Below are positions 1 to 9,900 of a DNA stretch of 64,000 bases, in pieces (position 1 is the first letter of the stretch; each line of letters opens with the position of its first letter). The position numbers and the translations under genes are program-made. This DNA comes from Streptomyces hygroscopicus subsp. hygroscopicus (GTDB lineage Bacteria > Actinomycetota > Actinomycetes > Streptomycetales > Streptomycetaceae). The notes under the pieces were generated by a model. That model had not been told where the DNA came from and did no database searches. It saw only the letters and a list, made by a program, of their open reading frames with translations. The stretch covers positions 62,001 to 126,000 of the forward strand of contig NZ_BSSM01000010.1 of the NCBI RefSeq assembly GCF_030269125.1. The letters are read 5' to 3'.

Positions 1-150
1 GCGCCGTATTGCACCGGGCAGGTGCACGTATACGGAATCGACTGCGCACACGGGGAAATGATGGCCCCCGAACCGTTGTCGATCATCGCCAAAACCTTGG
101 TGGCCAGAGTTTCCGAGCTGGAGGAGAAAAGGCATGACGAATCCGTTTGA
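1..150 (+). CDS. C-terminal end of a nonribosomal peptide synthetase (thioesterase tail), partial
   Basis: Frame 1 is open from the first base to a TGA at 148-150 and encodes 49 residues. The tail pattern (YGIDCAHGEMMAPEPLSIIA) resembles the last part of type I thioesterase domains of NRPSs, where the catalytic His is followed by a met/pro-rich stretch and a final amphipathic helix. The reading overlaps the next gene by 17 bases, as is common for NRPS-mbtH pairs. It would release the finished peptide, by hydrolysis or cyclisation, from an NRPS lying left of the window. This matters because the complete NRPS at 3923 has no thioesterase. The family call rests on a short fragment and its context, so it is only moderately secure. 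Confidence 0.6.
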   Translation, partial: APYCTGQVHVYGIDCAHGEMMAPEPLSIIAKTLVARVSELEEKRHDESV

Positions 151-352
151 GCGGGACGATATCGAATACTACGCCCTGGTGAACGAGGAGGGTCAGTACT
201 CGCTGTGGCCCGCCACGATCGAGGTCCCCGCAGGGTGGAGTGTGACTCGCGGTCCGTCGGACAGGCAGTCGGTCGTGAACTTCATCGAAGAAACGTGGAC
301 GGACATGCGGCCCAAGAGCCTGGTCGACGCCATGAACAACCCGGCACGGTAG
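134..352 (+). CDS. mbtH: MbtH-like protein
   Basis: This 72-residue protein has the full MbtH signature: NEEGQYSLWP, then PAGW, then ETWTDMRPKSL. MbtH proteins are small chaperone-like partners that bind and activate adenylation domains of NRPSs. A good ribosome site (gaggagaaaagg) precedes the ATG, which lies inside the 3' end of the upstream NRPS gene, so the two are probably translationally coupled. It most likely serves both the truncated upstream NRPS and the one at 3923. The thaxtomin cluster also carries an mbtH gene (txtH), which fits the TxtE/TxtD-like genes that follow. Confidence 0.95.
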   Translation: MTNPFERDDIEYYALVNEEGQYSLWPATIEVPAGWSVTRGPSDRQSVVNFIEETWTDMRPKSLVDAMNNPAR

Positions 353-400
353 CCGAAATCCGAAGTGAACCGTTCGTATCAATCTCGCAGGGAGCATTCC

Positions 401-1621
401 GTGGGAAACCCGTCACCGCTGTCGAATCCTGAGATCATCCCGAACCCTTACCCCGTCTACGCGGACCTCGCGGAGCGGGAGCCGGTCCACTGGTGCGAGG
501 GTTTGAACGCGTGGGCCGTATTGAGGCATGAGGACTGCGCGAGCGTGCTGCAGGACCCCCGGTTCAAGGCAGAACGCATGGAGGAGATCCTCAGCGGCAA
601 GTTCGACGGTCGGACACTTCCGGCCGACAACATTTACCATCGGTTCACCAGCAACGTCATGATGTACACGGACGCTCCGCGTCACGGTGCGCTGAGGAAA
701 TCCACGCTCCCCGGCTTCACGCGGGCGGCCCACGAGCACTACAGCCAGGTCATCAAGCGTGTCGCCGACGAGCTGATAGCCGGCGTCCCGGACGATGCGA
801 AGGTCATCGACGCCGTCGCCGAGCTGGCCGAGAAGCTTCCCGTGCACGCCGCTGTGCACGCCTTCGGAGTTCCCGAAGAGGACCTCGACGCCGTGGTGCC
901 GAGCGTGAACAAGGTGATGACCTACTGGTCGGGGCCCCAGGAGCAGCCGGTGGAGCTCGACCACCTGCTCGAACACCTCACGGACCTGCACACCTACGCG
1001 CTCGAACTCGTTCAGGGGAAGCGGGGCGAGGTCGTTGCGGACACGGTCATCGCCCGTCTCGCGGCAGGACTCGCGGACCAGACCGAGGTCACGCCGGAGC
1101 AGACCGTGCATCAGCTGGTCCTTCTGCTGATCGCGCTGTTCGCGCCCACGACGCCGGGATCCCTCGGCAGCGGCACGCTCGCATTCGCGACGAACCCCGA
1201 CCAGATCGCACGCTTTCTGGAGAACCCCGCGTGCGTCGACAACGTGGCGAACGAGGTGGTGCGCTACAACGCGTCGAACCAGTTCACGTGGCGCGTCGCG
1301 GCGACGGACGTGGAACTGCGCGGTGTCCGCGTCAAGGAGGGACAGCGGGTCGCTCTGTTCCTGGGGGCGGCGAACCGGGACCCCGGTGTTTTCGAGAACC
1401 CGGACAAGTTCGACCTCGACCGGAAGAACAGCGGCAAGAACCTGTCGTTCGGCTTCGGGCCGCACGCGTGTCTCGGCCGGCAGATCGCCAGCCTCGAGAT
1501 CAGGTGGTTCTTCGTCGCCCTGTTCGAGCGTTTCCCGATGATCCGGCTGGCGGGCAAGCCCGACTGGAACAGCAACCTCGAGTTCCGGTCGCTGCGGTCC
1601 CTTCCCTTGAGCCTGGGCTGA
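401..1621 (+). CDS. txtE: TxtE-type cytochrome P450, NO-dependent aromatic nitrase
   Basis: The chosen GTG start at 401 has a ribosome site (cagggagc) and gives 406 residues, the length I recall for TxtE. A start at 365 is open but adds an unrelated 12-residue leader. Counting from the GTG, residues known to matter in TxtE fall at the same numbers: Arg59, Met88, Tyr89, Thr250, Asn293, Thr296, haem-ligand Cys357 (FGFGPHACLG) and Glu394. TxtE nitrates L-tryptophan at C4 using NO and O2. Position 176, on the F/G loop, is Trp here (codon 926-928) instead of the His I recall in TxtE; mutation of that His to aromatic residues is reported to move nitration to C5. The next gene, an NO synthase, would supply NO. 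The substrate is most likely Trp; the regiochemistry is inferred. Confidence 0.93.
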   Translation: MGNPSPLSNPEIIPNPYPVYADLAEREPVHWCEGLNAWAVLRHEDCASVLQDPRFKAERMEEILSGKFDGRTLPADNIYHRFTSNVMMYTDAPRHGALRKSTLPGFTRAAHEHYSQVIKRVADELIAGVPDDAKVIDAVAELAEKLPVHAAVHAFGVPEEDLDAVVPSVNKVMTYWSGPQEQPVELDHLLEHLTDLHTYALELVQGKRGEVVADTVIARLAAGLADQTEVTPEQTVHQLVLLLIALFAPTTPGSLGSGTLAFATNPDQIARFLENPACVDNVANEVVRYNASNQFTWRVAATDVELRGVRVKEGQRVALFLGAANRDPGVFENPDKFDLDRKNSGKNLSFGFGPHACLGRQIASLEIRWFFVALFERFPMIRLAGKPDWNSNLEFRSLRSLPLSLG

Positions 1622-1639
1622 CGAGCCCCGAGGAAGCCC

Positions 1640-2818
1640 ATGGACACCGAACCGCTCCTGGCGAGCGCTCCTGACCGTCACGTCCGCTTCGTCGGGGCCG
1701 GCGGTACCGCCGACCCCGACGAAGCGGAGGAGTTCCTCCGTCAGTTCCACGCCGAGCAGCCTGAGCAGCCTGTCCCCTTCGCGGCGCGTCTGGGGCAGGT
1801 CGTCGCCGAGATCGATACCACGGGCACCTACCGGCACACCTCCGAGGAGCTGGCCTTCGGCGCCCGGGTGGCCTGGCGCAACTCCAGCCGCTGCATCGGC
1901 CGGGCCTACTGGAACAGTCTTCGCGTGGTGGACCGGCGGGACGCGACGACGCCCGAGGACATTCACCGAGACCTCTGCGAGCACCTGCGCCAGGCGACGA
2001 ACGCCGGACGCATCCGCCCGGTCATCTCGATCTTTGCCCCGGACACCCCCGAGCGGCCTGCCCCCAGAGTGTGGAACGACCAGCTCATCAGGTACGCGGG
2101 CTACCGCCGGCAGGACGGGACCGTCCTCGGTGACGCGGCGTACGTCGACTTCACCGACGTCGTCCGCGAGTTGGGCTGGTCGGCCCCCCAAGGTCCCTTC
2201 GACGTGTTGCCGTTGGTCATCGAGACCGCGGACGACAAGCCACAGCTCTTCGAGCTGCCGTCCGACCTGATCCGCGAAGTGCCCATCACCCACCCGGACC
2301 ATCCGCAGATCGCCTCCCTGGCGTTGCGCTGGTACGCGGTGCCGGCGATCTCCAACATGCGCCTGCGCATCGGAGGAGTCGACTACCCCCTGGCCCCGTT
2401 CAACGGCTGGTACATGGGCACGGAGATCGGCGCGCGCAACCTGGTCGACAAGGACCGGTTCAACCTGTTGCCGACCATCGCCGAATGCCTCGGCCTGGAC
2501 ACCAGCAGCGAAACCACCCTGTGGCGTGATCGCGCGCTGGTCGAGCTCAACGTCGCCGTACTGCACTCCTTCACCGCCGCTGGTGTCACGATCAGCGACC
2601 ACCACACCGAATCCCGCCTCTTCCTCCACCACCTGGCCCGGGAAGAGCGGAACGGCCGCACGGTGTCCGCGGACTGGAGCTGGATCGTTCCCCCGATCTC
2701 CGGCGGCATCACGCCTGTCTTCCACCGCTACTACGACGAGATCGAGCAGCGCCCCAATTTCTACCTCGACGACGAGGCTCGGGCCCGCGGTCGGGGGCAA
2801 TGCCCGCACGCGCACTGA
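1640..2818 (+). CDS. nos: Bacterial nitric oxide synthase oxygenase (TxtD-like)
   Basis: The protein has 392 residues and is an oxygenase-only NO synthase with no attached reductase domain, as is usual in bacteria. The haem thiolate motif WRNSSRCIGRAYW places the ligand at Cys85. The arginine-binding loop GWYMGTEIGARNL is present with its Glu at about 262. It oxidises L-arginine to citrulline and NO with electrons from cellular reductases. It starts 18 bases after the P450 stop, so the two are one transcription unit and NO would be made for the P450. In thaxtomin producers TxtD and TxtE act together in this way. The N-terminal residues (GAGGTADPDEAEEFLRQFH) also look like the Streptomyces TxtD group as I recall it. 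Confidence 0.95.
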   Translation: MDTEPLLASAPDRHVRFVGAGGTADPDEAEEFLRQFHAEQPEQPVPFAARLGQVVAEIDTTGTYRHTSEELAFGARVAWRNSSRCIGRAYWNSLRVVDRRDATTPEDIHRDLCEHLRQATNAGRIRPVISIFAPDTPERPAPRVWNDQLIRYAGYRRQDGTVLGDAAYVDFTDVVRELGWSAPQGPFDVLPLVIETADDKPQLFELPSDLIREVPITHPDHPQIASLALRWYAVPAISNMRLRIGGVDYPLAPFNGWYMGTEIGARNLVDKDRFNLLPTIAECLGLDTSSETTLWRDRALVELNVAVLHSFTAAGVTISDHHTESRLFLHHLAREERNGRTVSADWSWIVPPISGGITPVFHRYYDEIEQRPNFYLDDEARARGRGQCPHAH

Positions 2819-2844
2819 CCACCACGGCAATCAGGAGGACAGCA

Positions 2845-3852
2845 ATGATCGAGGCCCAGCAGGCCCGCTCGTGGAAGGTAGCGGCACAGCTCTACAACTC
2901 GGCCGTGGCCGCCTCGGCCATCGCAGCCGCCTGGGAGCTGGGCGCGCTGGACGAGCTGCGCGACAAGGGGGTACTGGACGCCCACGAGTTCGCGGCCCGC
3001 AACGACCTGGACCCGGTGTCGACCCTCGCGATGTTCAGGGCGCTGGCCGCGGTGAAGATCGTGGAACGGGACGGCACGAGGGTGACCCCCGCGGCGGACT
3101 TCGCCGAGATCCAGCAGACACGATCGTTCTTCCACTGGCTCTCCAGGGGAAGCGCGGAGTTGTTCCGCCGGATGCCGCTGGTGCTCCAGAACCAGAACCG
3201 CGGGGGCGACCTCGATCCGCGAGACCCGGCGGCGGTCGCCTATGCGTGCCGCGAGATCAACGCCCTCACCTACGACCCCTGGTTCTGGTCGGCCGTCGAC
3301 GGGATCGACTTCGATCCCACCATGATCGCCGACCTGGGATGCGGCAGCGGCGATCGGCTCATCAAGATGCTGCAACGCCATCCGGGGGCCAACGGGATCG
3401 GCATCGACATCGCCGCCGACTCGCTGAAGGTGGCCGAGTCGGACGCCGTCGGTGCCGGGCTGGCCGACCGTCTGACGTTCGTCACCGCCGACGTGCGGAC
3501 CATGGACGGGCGTCCCGAGTTCACCGAGGTCGAACTGCTGACGTGCTTCATGATGGGGCACGACTTCTGGCCGAGGGAACGCTGCGTCGCCACCCTCGCC
3601 CGCATTCGTGAGCTGTTCCCCGACGTCAGGCGCTTCCTGCTCGGCGACGCGACGAGGACGGTCGGCACCCCCGACCACGAGCTTCCCGTCTTCACCCTCG
3701 GCTTCGAGGTGGCCCACGACATGATGGGCACATTCCTCCCCACCGTCGCCGACTGGGAGTCCGCGTTCGCGGAAAGCGGTTGGGGACTGCGGCACAAGCA
3801 TGTGATCGACATGACGGTCGGAGAGGTCATCTTCGAGCTCGAACCCGCGTGA
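2845..3852 (+). CDS. MppJ-like SAM-dependent beta-C-methyltransferase for an aryl-pyruvate
   Basis: The ATG at 2845 follows a strong ribosome site (caggagga) and gives 335 residues. The N-terminal third is helical and dimerisation-like; the SAM-binding loop is IADLGCGSGDRL at about 161-172. The sequence closely resembles MppJ of mannopeptimycin biosynthesis, an iron-dependent enzyme that methylates the benzylic carbon of phenylpyruvate. The MppJ iron ligands appear conserved: His239 and Asp240 in FMMGHDFW and His291 in GFEVAHDMMG, each four residues earlier than the numbers I recall for MppJ (243, 244, 295). This predicts a beta-methyl aromatic amino acid after transamination. No aminotransferase is in the window. 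The substrate could be phenyl-, hydroxyphenyl- or indolepyruvate. Thaxtomin loci, as I know them, have no such gene. Confidence 0.82.
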   Translation: MIEAQQARSWKVAAQLYNSAVAASAIAAAWELGALDELRDKGVLDAHEFAARNDLDPVSTLAMFRALAAVKIVERDGTRVTPAADFAEIQQTRSFFHWLSRGSAELFRRMPLVLQNQNRGGDLDPRDPAAVAYACREINALTYDPWFWSAVDGIDFDPTMIADLGCGSGDRLIKMLQRHPGANGIGIDIAADSLKVAESDAVGAGLADRLTFVTADVRTMDGRPEFTEVELLTCFMMGHDFWPRERCVATLARIRELFPDVRRFLLGDATRTVGTPDHELPVFTLGFEVAHDMMGTFLPTVADWESAFAESGWGLRHKHVIDMTVGEVIFELEPA

Positions 3853-3922
3853 CCTGACTGGCGCAGCCAGTTCGACGCACGCCGCACACCGTCAGACAAC
3901 CACGCTCCGAGAAGGTGGCAAG

Positions 3923-6900
3923 ATGCCAGATCCGCACGACGCAAGGCCCCTGCCGGTGACGGTTGCCCAAGAGGGTCTGTTGTTTCATGCGGAGGCCGAG
4001 CGGGACCTACGTGGCCTCGACACCACGCAGGTCGTGCTCACCGTGGACGGCCGCCTCGACCCGGGGGAGCTCCACGCCCGCGCCGGCCGGATCGCCGGGG
4101 TCCGTCCCGGGCTGTTCGCCCGCTTCGACCGCGACGCCACGGGCGGCGCGGTGCGTGTCGCCCGCCCTGAGGCCCGGCTGCCACTGGTTCGGCGACACGT
4201 CTCGGTGGGCGCCGAGGCCGACGCGACGGTCCAGCGGGTGGCGGACGAGGAATGGGAACGCGATTTCGACCCCACGGGTGACGAACCTCTGCTGCGGCTG
4301 GTGGTCGTCACGACGGGGCAGGGCTCGCGTCACCACCTCGTCCTCACCGGCCATCGCGCGGTGCTCACCCTCCAGGCCGCCTACGACGTCCTCGCCGCCA
4401 TGCTCGGCGGGGACCTGCCGGACGGGGCGCACGGAACGTCGCGGGGGACGGCGGAGGCAGGACGGCCGTCGCAGGCCGACACACACATCGCGTGGCGGGA
4501 AGCGCTGCGCGGCCTCGACGAACCCTGTCTCCTCGGCCACTCGGCCGCGACCGTCCCGAACGGAGGGCCGCGGCGACGCCTCGAGTCGCTGTCCGTGCCC
4601 GTACCACCCGGTCTCGGCTCGCTTCCCGGCCGTCTCGGCGTCACACCCGAAGCGCTCTACCAGGCCGTCTGGGCCTTGGTGTGCATGAAACTGAAGAACC
4701 GCCGGGAAGCGGTCCTCGGCGACGCCGACGACCTTCCCGTCCGGATCGCGGCCGCGCCGCACGACACGTTCGCGGACGTCGTCCGGCGCGCCGACGCACG
4801 CAACGGGCTCCTGGCCGTCCACCGCCACGCGGCCGCCGCGACGCTGGAGGACGCGTCGGGGCTCGCGGGCGCCGTCTTCGACACCGCGGTCGTCGTCGAC
4901 TCCCGTCGCTGGGATCCCGCTTCGCTCGGTCTCGGCGAGGCGCGGGGCGACGAGCCCGCCGGCCTGGCCGTGACCGGCGTACGGCTGCGCGACACCACGC
5001 ACCACGCCGCCACGCTCGTCGTGCGGACCGCCCACGACGGCGAGCCCAGCGTCGAACTGGTCCACCGGGCCGACCGGCTGGCGGCCGGCACGGCCCGTAC
5101 CGCTGCCGACCTGCTCACCCGCGCCCTGGCCGTGGTGGCCACCGAACCAGAAGTGCGAGTCGGCGCCATCGACTGGCTCGGCGAATCCCTGCGCCACAGC
5201 CTGCTCGTCGACTACAACGACACCGCCGCGCCGCTTCCGCGGGCGCCGCTGCACGACCTGTTCGGCGAGCAGCGGGCCCGGACGCCGGACGCCGTCGCCG
5301 TCGTCTGCGAGGGACGCGCGCTCACCTACGCCGACCTGGACGCGGCCTCCAATCGGCTCGCCCACCTCGTCATCGGCCTCGGAGTGAGGCCGGGTGACAA
5401 CGTGGCCCTCTACATGGGCCGCTCCGCCGAACTGATCGTCGCCGAGCTGGCCGTGCTCAAGGCGGGCGCGGCGTATGTGCCGCTCGACCCGCGCCAGCCC
5501 GCGCAGCGACTCGCCTGGATCGTCGCGGACGCCGGAGCAACACTGCTGCTCACGGACCGCCACCCGGCCGACCTGCCTTTCACCTGCGACATCCCGCTGG
5601 CTCGCATCCCGGCGGGCGAGGACGCGGCCCTTGCGGGCGACCCTGGCGCACCGGACGTCGACGTGCATCCGGACCAGTTGGCGTACGTGATGTACACCTC
5701 GGGCTCCACCGGTACGCCCAAGGGCGTCGCCAACACGCACCGCAACGTGGCCGAGCTGGCCCTCGACCCCTGCTGGGACGCGGCGCGGCACCACCGGGTG
5801 CTCGCCTACTCGCCGCCTGCTTTCGACTCCTCGACCTACGAGATGTGGGTGCCGCTGCTGCACGGCGGCGGTCTGACGGTCCTGACCGGCGACAAGATCG
5901 ACCTCGGCGATCTGGCCGGAGCCGTGGCGGAGCACGGCATCACCGCCCTCTATCTGACCACCGCCCTGTTCGACGCCATGGCACAGGAGCACGTCGAGGC
6001 CCTCGCCGCGGTGAGTGAGATCTGGACCGGCGGCGACGTGCTGTCGACCGCGGCGCTCCGCCGGGTCCTCGACGCCTGCCCGGACACCACCGTCGTCCAC
6101 GTCTACGGTCCGACGGAGACGACGGTCTTCTGCAGCTACCAGACCTTCGAACCTCGGACCCGCCCGGTCGCGGCGCTCCACCTGGGCCGTCCCATGGCCA
6201 ACACCGCGCTCTACGTCCTCGACGAGTTCCTCGCCCCCGCTCCCCCCGGCGTCGTCGGGGAGTTGTACGTGGCGGGGTCGCATCTGGCGAGGGGGTATGT
6301 GGGGCGTGCGGGTCTGACCGCGGAGCGGTTCGTCGCCGATCCGTTCGGTGGGGCGGGGCGGCGTATGTACCGGACGGGTGACCTGGCGCGGTGGGGCCGG
6401 GACGGAGTGGTGGAGTTCGTGGGGCGGGCCGACGCGCAGGTGAAGCTGCGGGGGTTCCGGATCGAGCCCGGTGAGGTCGAGACGGTGGTGCTGCGTGACG
6501 GGGCGGTGGCCCAGGCCGTGGTCGTGGTGCGTGAGGACCGGCCGGGGGACAAGCGTCTGGTGGCGTATGTGGTGCCGGGTGAGGGCGGCGATGTCGATGT
6601 GGAGGCGCTTCGGCGTTCGGTCTCGGCGGTGTTGCCGGAGTTCATGGTGCCGTCCGCGTTCGTCGTGCTCGGTGCCCTGCCGCTCACGGTCAACGGCAAG
6701 GTCGACCGGGCGGCGTTGCCCGCGCCGGAGTTCGGCGGCGGAGGCGGCCGTGCTCCCCGTGACCCGGTCGAGGAGATCCTGTGCGGTCTCTTCGCGGACG
6801 TACTGGACCTGGAGCGCGTCGGTATCGACGACAACTTCTTCGAACTCGGCGGCCACTCCCTGTCCGCGACCAGACTCGTCAGCCGGATACGGGCGGCGTT

Positions 6901-9900
6901 CGGTGTCGAGGTGACGGTGCGGGAGGTCTTCGGCTGCCCGTCGGTCGCGCGGATGGCGGGTTCGGTCGCGGTGGGCGAGTCGGCCGGGCGGCCGGCGCTG
7001 GCACCGGTGGTACCCCGTCCGGACGTCCTGCCGTTGTCCTTCGCACAGCAGCGGTTGTGGTTCCTGGCGCAGCTGGAGGGCGGCTCGGCGACCTACGACA
7101 TCCCGTTGGCGATCCGGCTGCGCGGGGGCGTGGACCGGATGGCGCTGGCGGCCGCGCTGGTCGATCTGGTGGGGCGCCACGAGAGTCTGCGGACCGTGTT
7201 CCCCGTGGGCGAGACCGGCCCGGTCCAGCGGGTGCTGGCGCCTGCCGAGGTGGAGCTGGACCTTCGTGTCGTGGTGACGTCCGAGGCCGAGTCGGGGGCG
7301 GTGCTGCGGGAGTTGGCGCGGCACGAGTTCGACCTGGCGCGGGAGGTGCCGGTGCGGGCCACGTTGGTGGAAACCGGTCCGGACGCGTGCGTGTTGTCGC
7401 TGGTGGTGCATCACATCGCTTCCGACGGGTGGTCGAACACGCCGCTGCTGCGGGATCTGGCGACGGCCTACGCGGCACGGGTGGAGGGGCGGGCGCCGGA
7501 CTGGGCGCCGCTGCCGGTGCAGTACGCCGACTATGCGTTGTGGCAACGGGAAGTGCTCGGCGACGCCGGGGATCCCGGCAGCGCGATGGCACGTCAGACG
7601 GCCTTCTGGCGGGACGCGCTGGCCGGTCTGCCGCTGGACGCGACACTGCCGGCCGACCGGCCCCGGCCGCCGGTGGCGACCTACCGGGGCGGCCGCGTCG
7701 ACCTGCGCGTCGATGCCGCCGTGCACGAACGGCTGGTGCGGTTGTGCCGCACATGCGACGCCTCGTTGTTCATGGCCGTCCAGGCGGCCACCGCCGCGGT
7801 GCTCACCGTCAGCGGCGCCGGGACCGACATTCCGCTCGGCTCACCGGTCGCCGGCCGGCACGACGTCGTCCTGGACGAGCTGGTGGGGTTCTTCGTCAAC
7901 ACGCTGGTGCTGCGCACCGACACCAGCGGTGATCCCAGCTTCCGGCAGCTGCTGGCCCGGGTCCGGGAAACCGACCTGGCCGCCTGGGCCCACCAGGACC
8001 TGCCGTTCGACCGCCTCGTCGAGGAACTGAGGCCGGAACGCTCCGCCTCCCGCCACCCCCTCTTCCAGACCATGCTCACCCTCGCCGACGCGGTCATCCC
8101 CGGACCGGCGATGCCGGGCCTGGCCTCGGACGCGGAGGAGACCCCCGCCGGCGTGGCCCGGTTCGACCTGACGGTCAACTTCCGCGAGCACCGGCTGGAG
8201 GCGGGGCGGCCCGGTGGTCTGGATCTGAGCATCGACTACGCCACCGACATCTTCGACGAAGCCACCGTTCGCGCGTTCGGTGAACGACTCGTGCGGTTCG
8301 TGGCCGGTGTGGTGGAGACGCCGGACCGGTCGATCGGCGACATCGATGTGCTCACTCCCGGCGAACGGCGGTGGCTGTCGGGGGCCGGCAAGGGTGAGCT
8401 TCCGGCCGGGACGACGGCGTCCTTGCCGGAGGTCGTCCGGGCGCACGCCGTTGACCGGCCCCACGCGCCCGCCGTCGTGTGCGGTGAGCGCGTGCTGACG
8501 TTCGCCGAGTTCGAGGAGCAGGCGAACCGTCTGGCCCGGCGGCTCGTCGCGGCCGGGGTCGGTCCCGAGACCCGGGTCGCCCTGTTCCAGGACCGGAGCG
8601 CCGAGGTGCTGGTGTCGATGCTGGCGGTGCTGAAGGCCGGTGGGGCTTATGTCCCCCTGGACACCCGGTACCCGAGGGCCCGGATCGAGGAGATCCTGCG
8701 GCAGGCATCGGCGTCGATGGTGCTGACCGCTGGTGAGGTGTCCGGCTCGGAGCTGCCGGACCGGGTACCGGTGGTGCGGGTGCCACCGTTGGAACGGTGG
8801 CGGCCGGGTGACTCCGTGACGCCACCGCCGGACGTGCGGGTGCATCCCGACCAGCTCGCTTATGTGATGTTCACGTCCGGGTCGACGGGAGTGCCGAAGG
8901 GGTCGGCCAACACGCACCGCAACATCGCCGAGTTGGTGCGGGACGAGGTGTTCGGCAACGGCGTGGCCGACCGGATGCTCCAGTATTCGTCGTTGGCCTT
9001 CGACGCGTCGACCATCGAGATATGGGGTCCGCTGCTGCGGGGCGGGTGCGTGGAGGTGGCGCCACCCGGGGTGCTGGACTCGACCGCGCTGGGCCGGTTG
9101 CTGACCGAGCGCAAGGTGCCGGCGCTGTTCTTGACCGCGGGCCTGTTCCACGTGCTCGCCGAGGAGAACCCGCAGGGCTTCCGCGAGGTCCGGGAGGTGT
9201 GGGCGGGCGGGGACGTGGTGTCCGCGGAGGCGGTGCGCCGGGTGCTCGCCCACTGCCCGGACATCACCGTCCACAACGGTTACGGCCCGACCGAGACCAC
9301 CGTTTTCGTCGCGGTGCACCGGGTGGACAGGACGACGGGGCATTCGGGGGCGCTGCCCATCGGAACCCCGCTCGCCCATACCGGTATCTACGTCCTGGAC
9401 GAGGCCCTGCGCCTTGTCCCGCCGGGCGTCGTCGGGGAGTTGTACGTGGCGGGGTCGCATCTGGCGAGGGGGTATGTGGGGCGTGCGGGTCTGACCGCGG
9501 AGCGGTTCGTCGCCGATCCGTTCGGTGGGGCGGGGCGGCGTATGTACCGGACGGGTGACCTGGCGCGGTGGGGCCGGGACGGAGTGGTGGAGTTCGTGGG
9601 GCGGGCCGACGCGCAGGTGAAGCTGCGGGGGTTCCGGATCGAGCCCGGTGAGGTCGAGGCGGTGGTGCTGCGTGACGGGGCGGTGGCCCAGGCCGTGGTC
9701 GTGGTGCGTGAGGACCGGCCGGGGGACAAGCGTCTGGTGGCGTATGTGGTGCCGGGTGAGGGCGGCGATGTCGATGTGGAGGTGCTTCGGCGTTCGGTCT
9801 CGGCGGTGTTGCCGGAGTTCATGGTGCCGTCCGCGTTCGTCGTGCTCGGTGCCCTGCCGCTCACGGTCAACGGCAAGGTCGACCGGGCGGCGTTGCCCGC

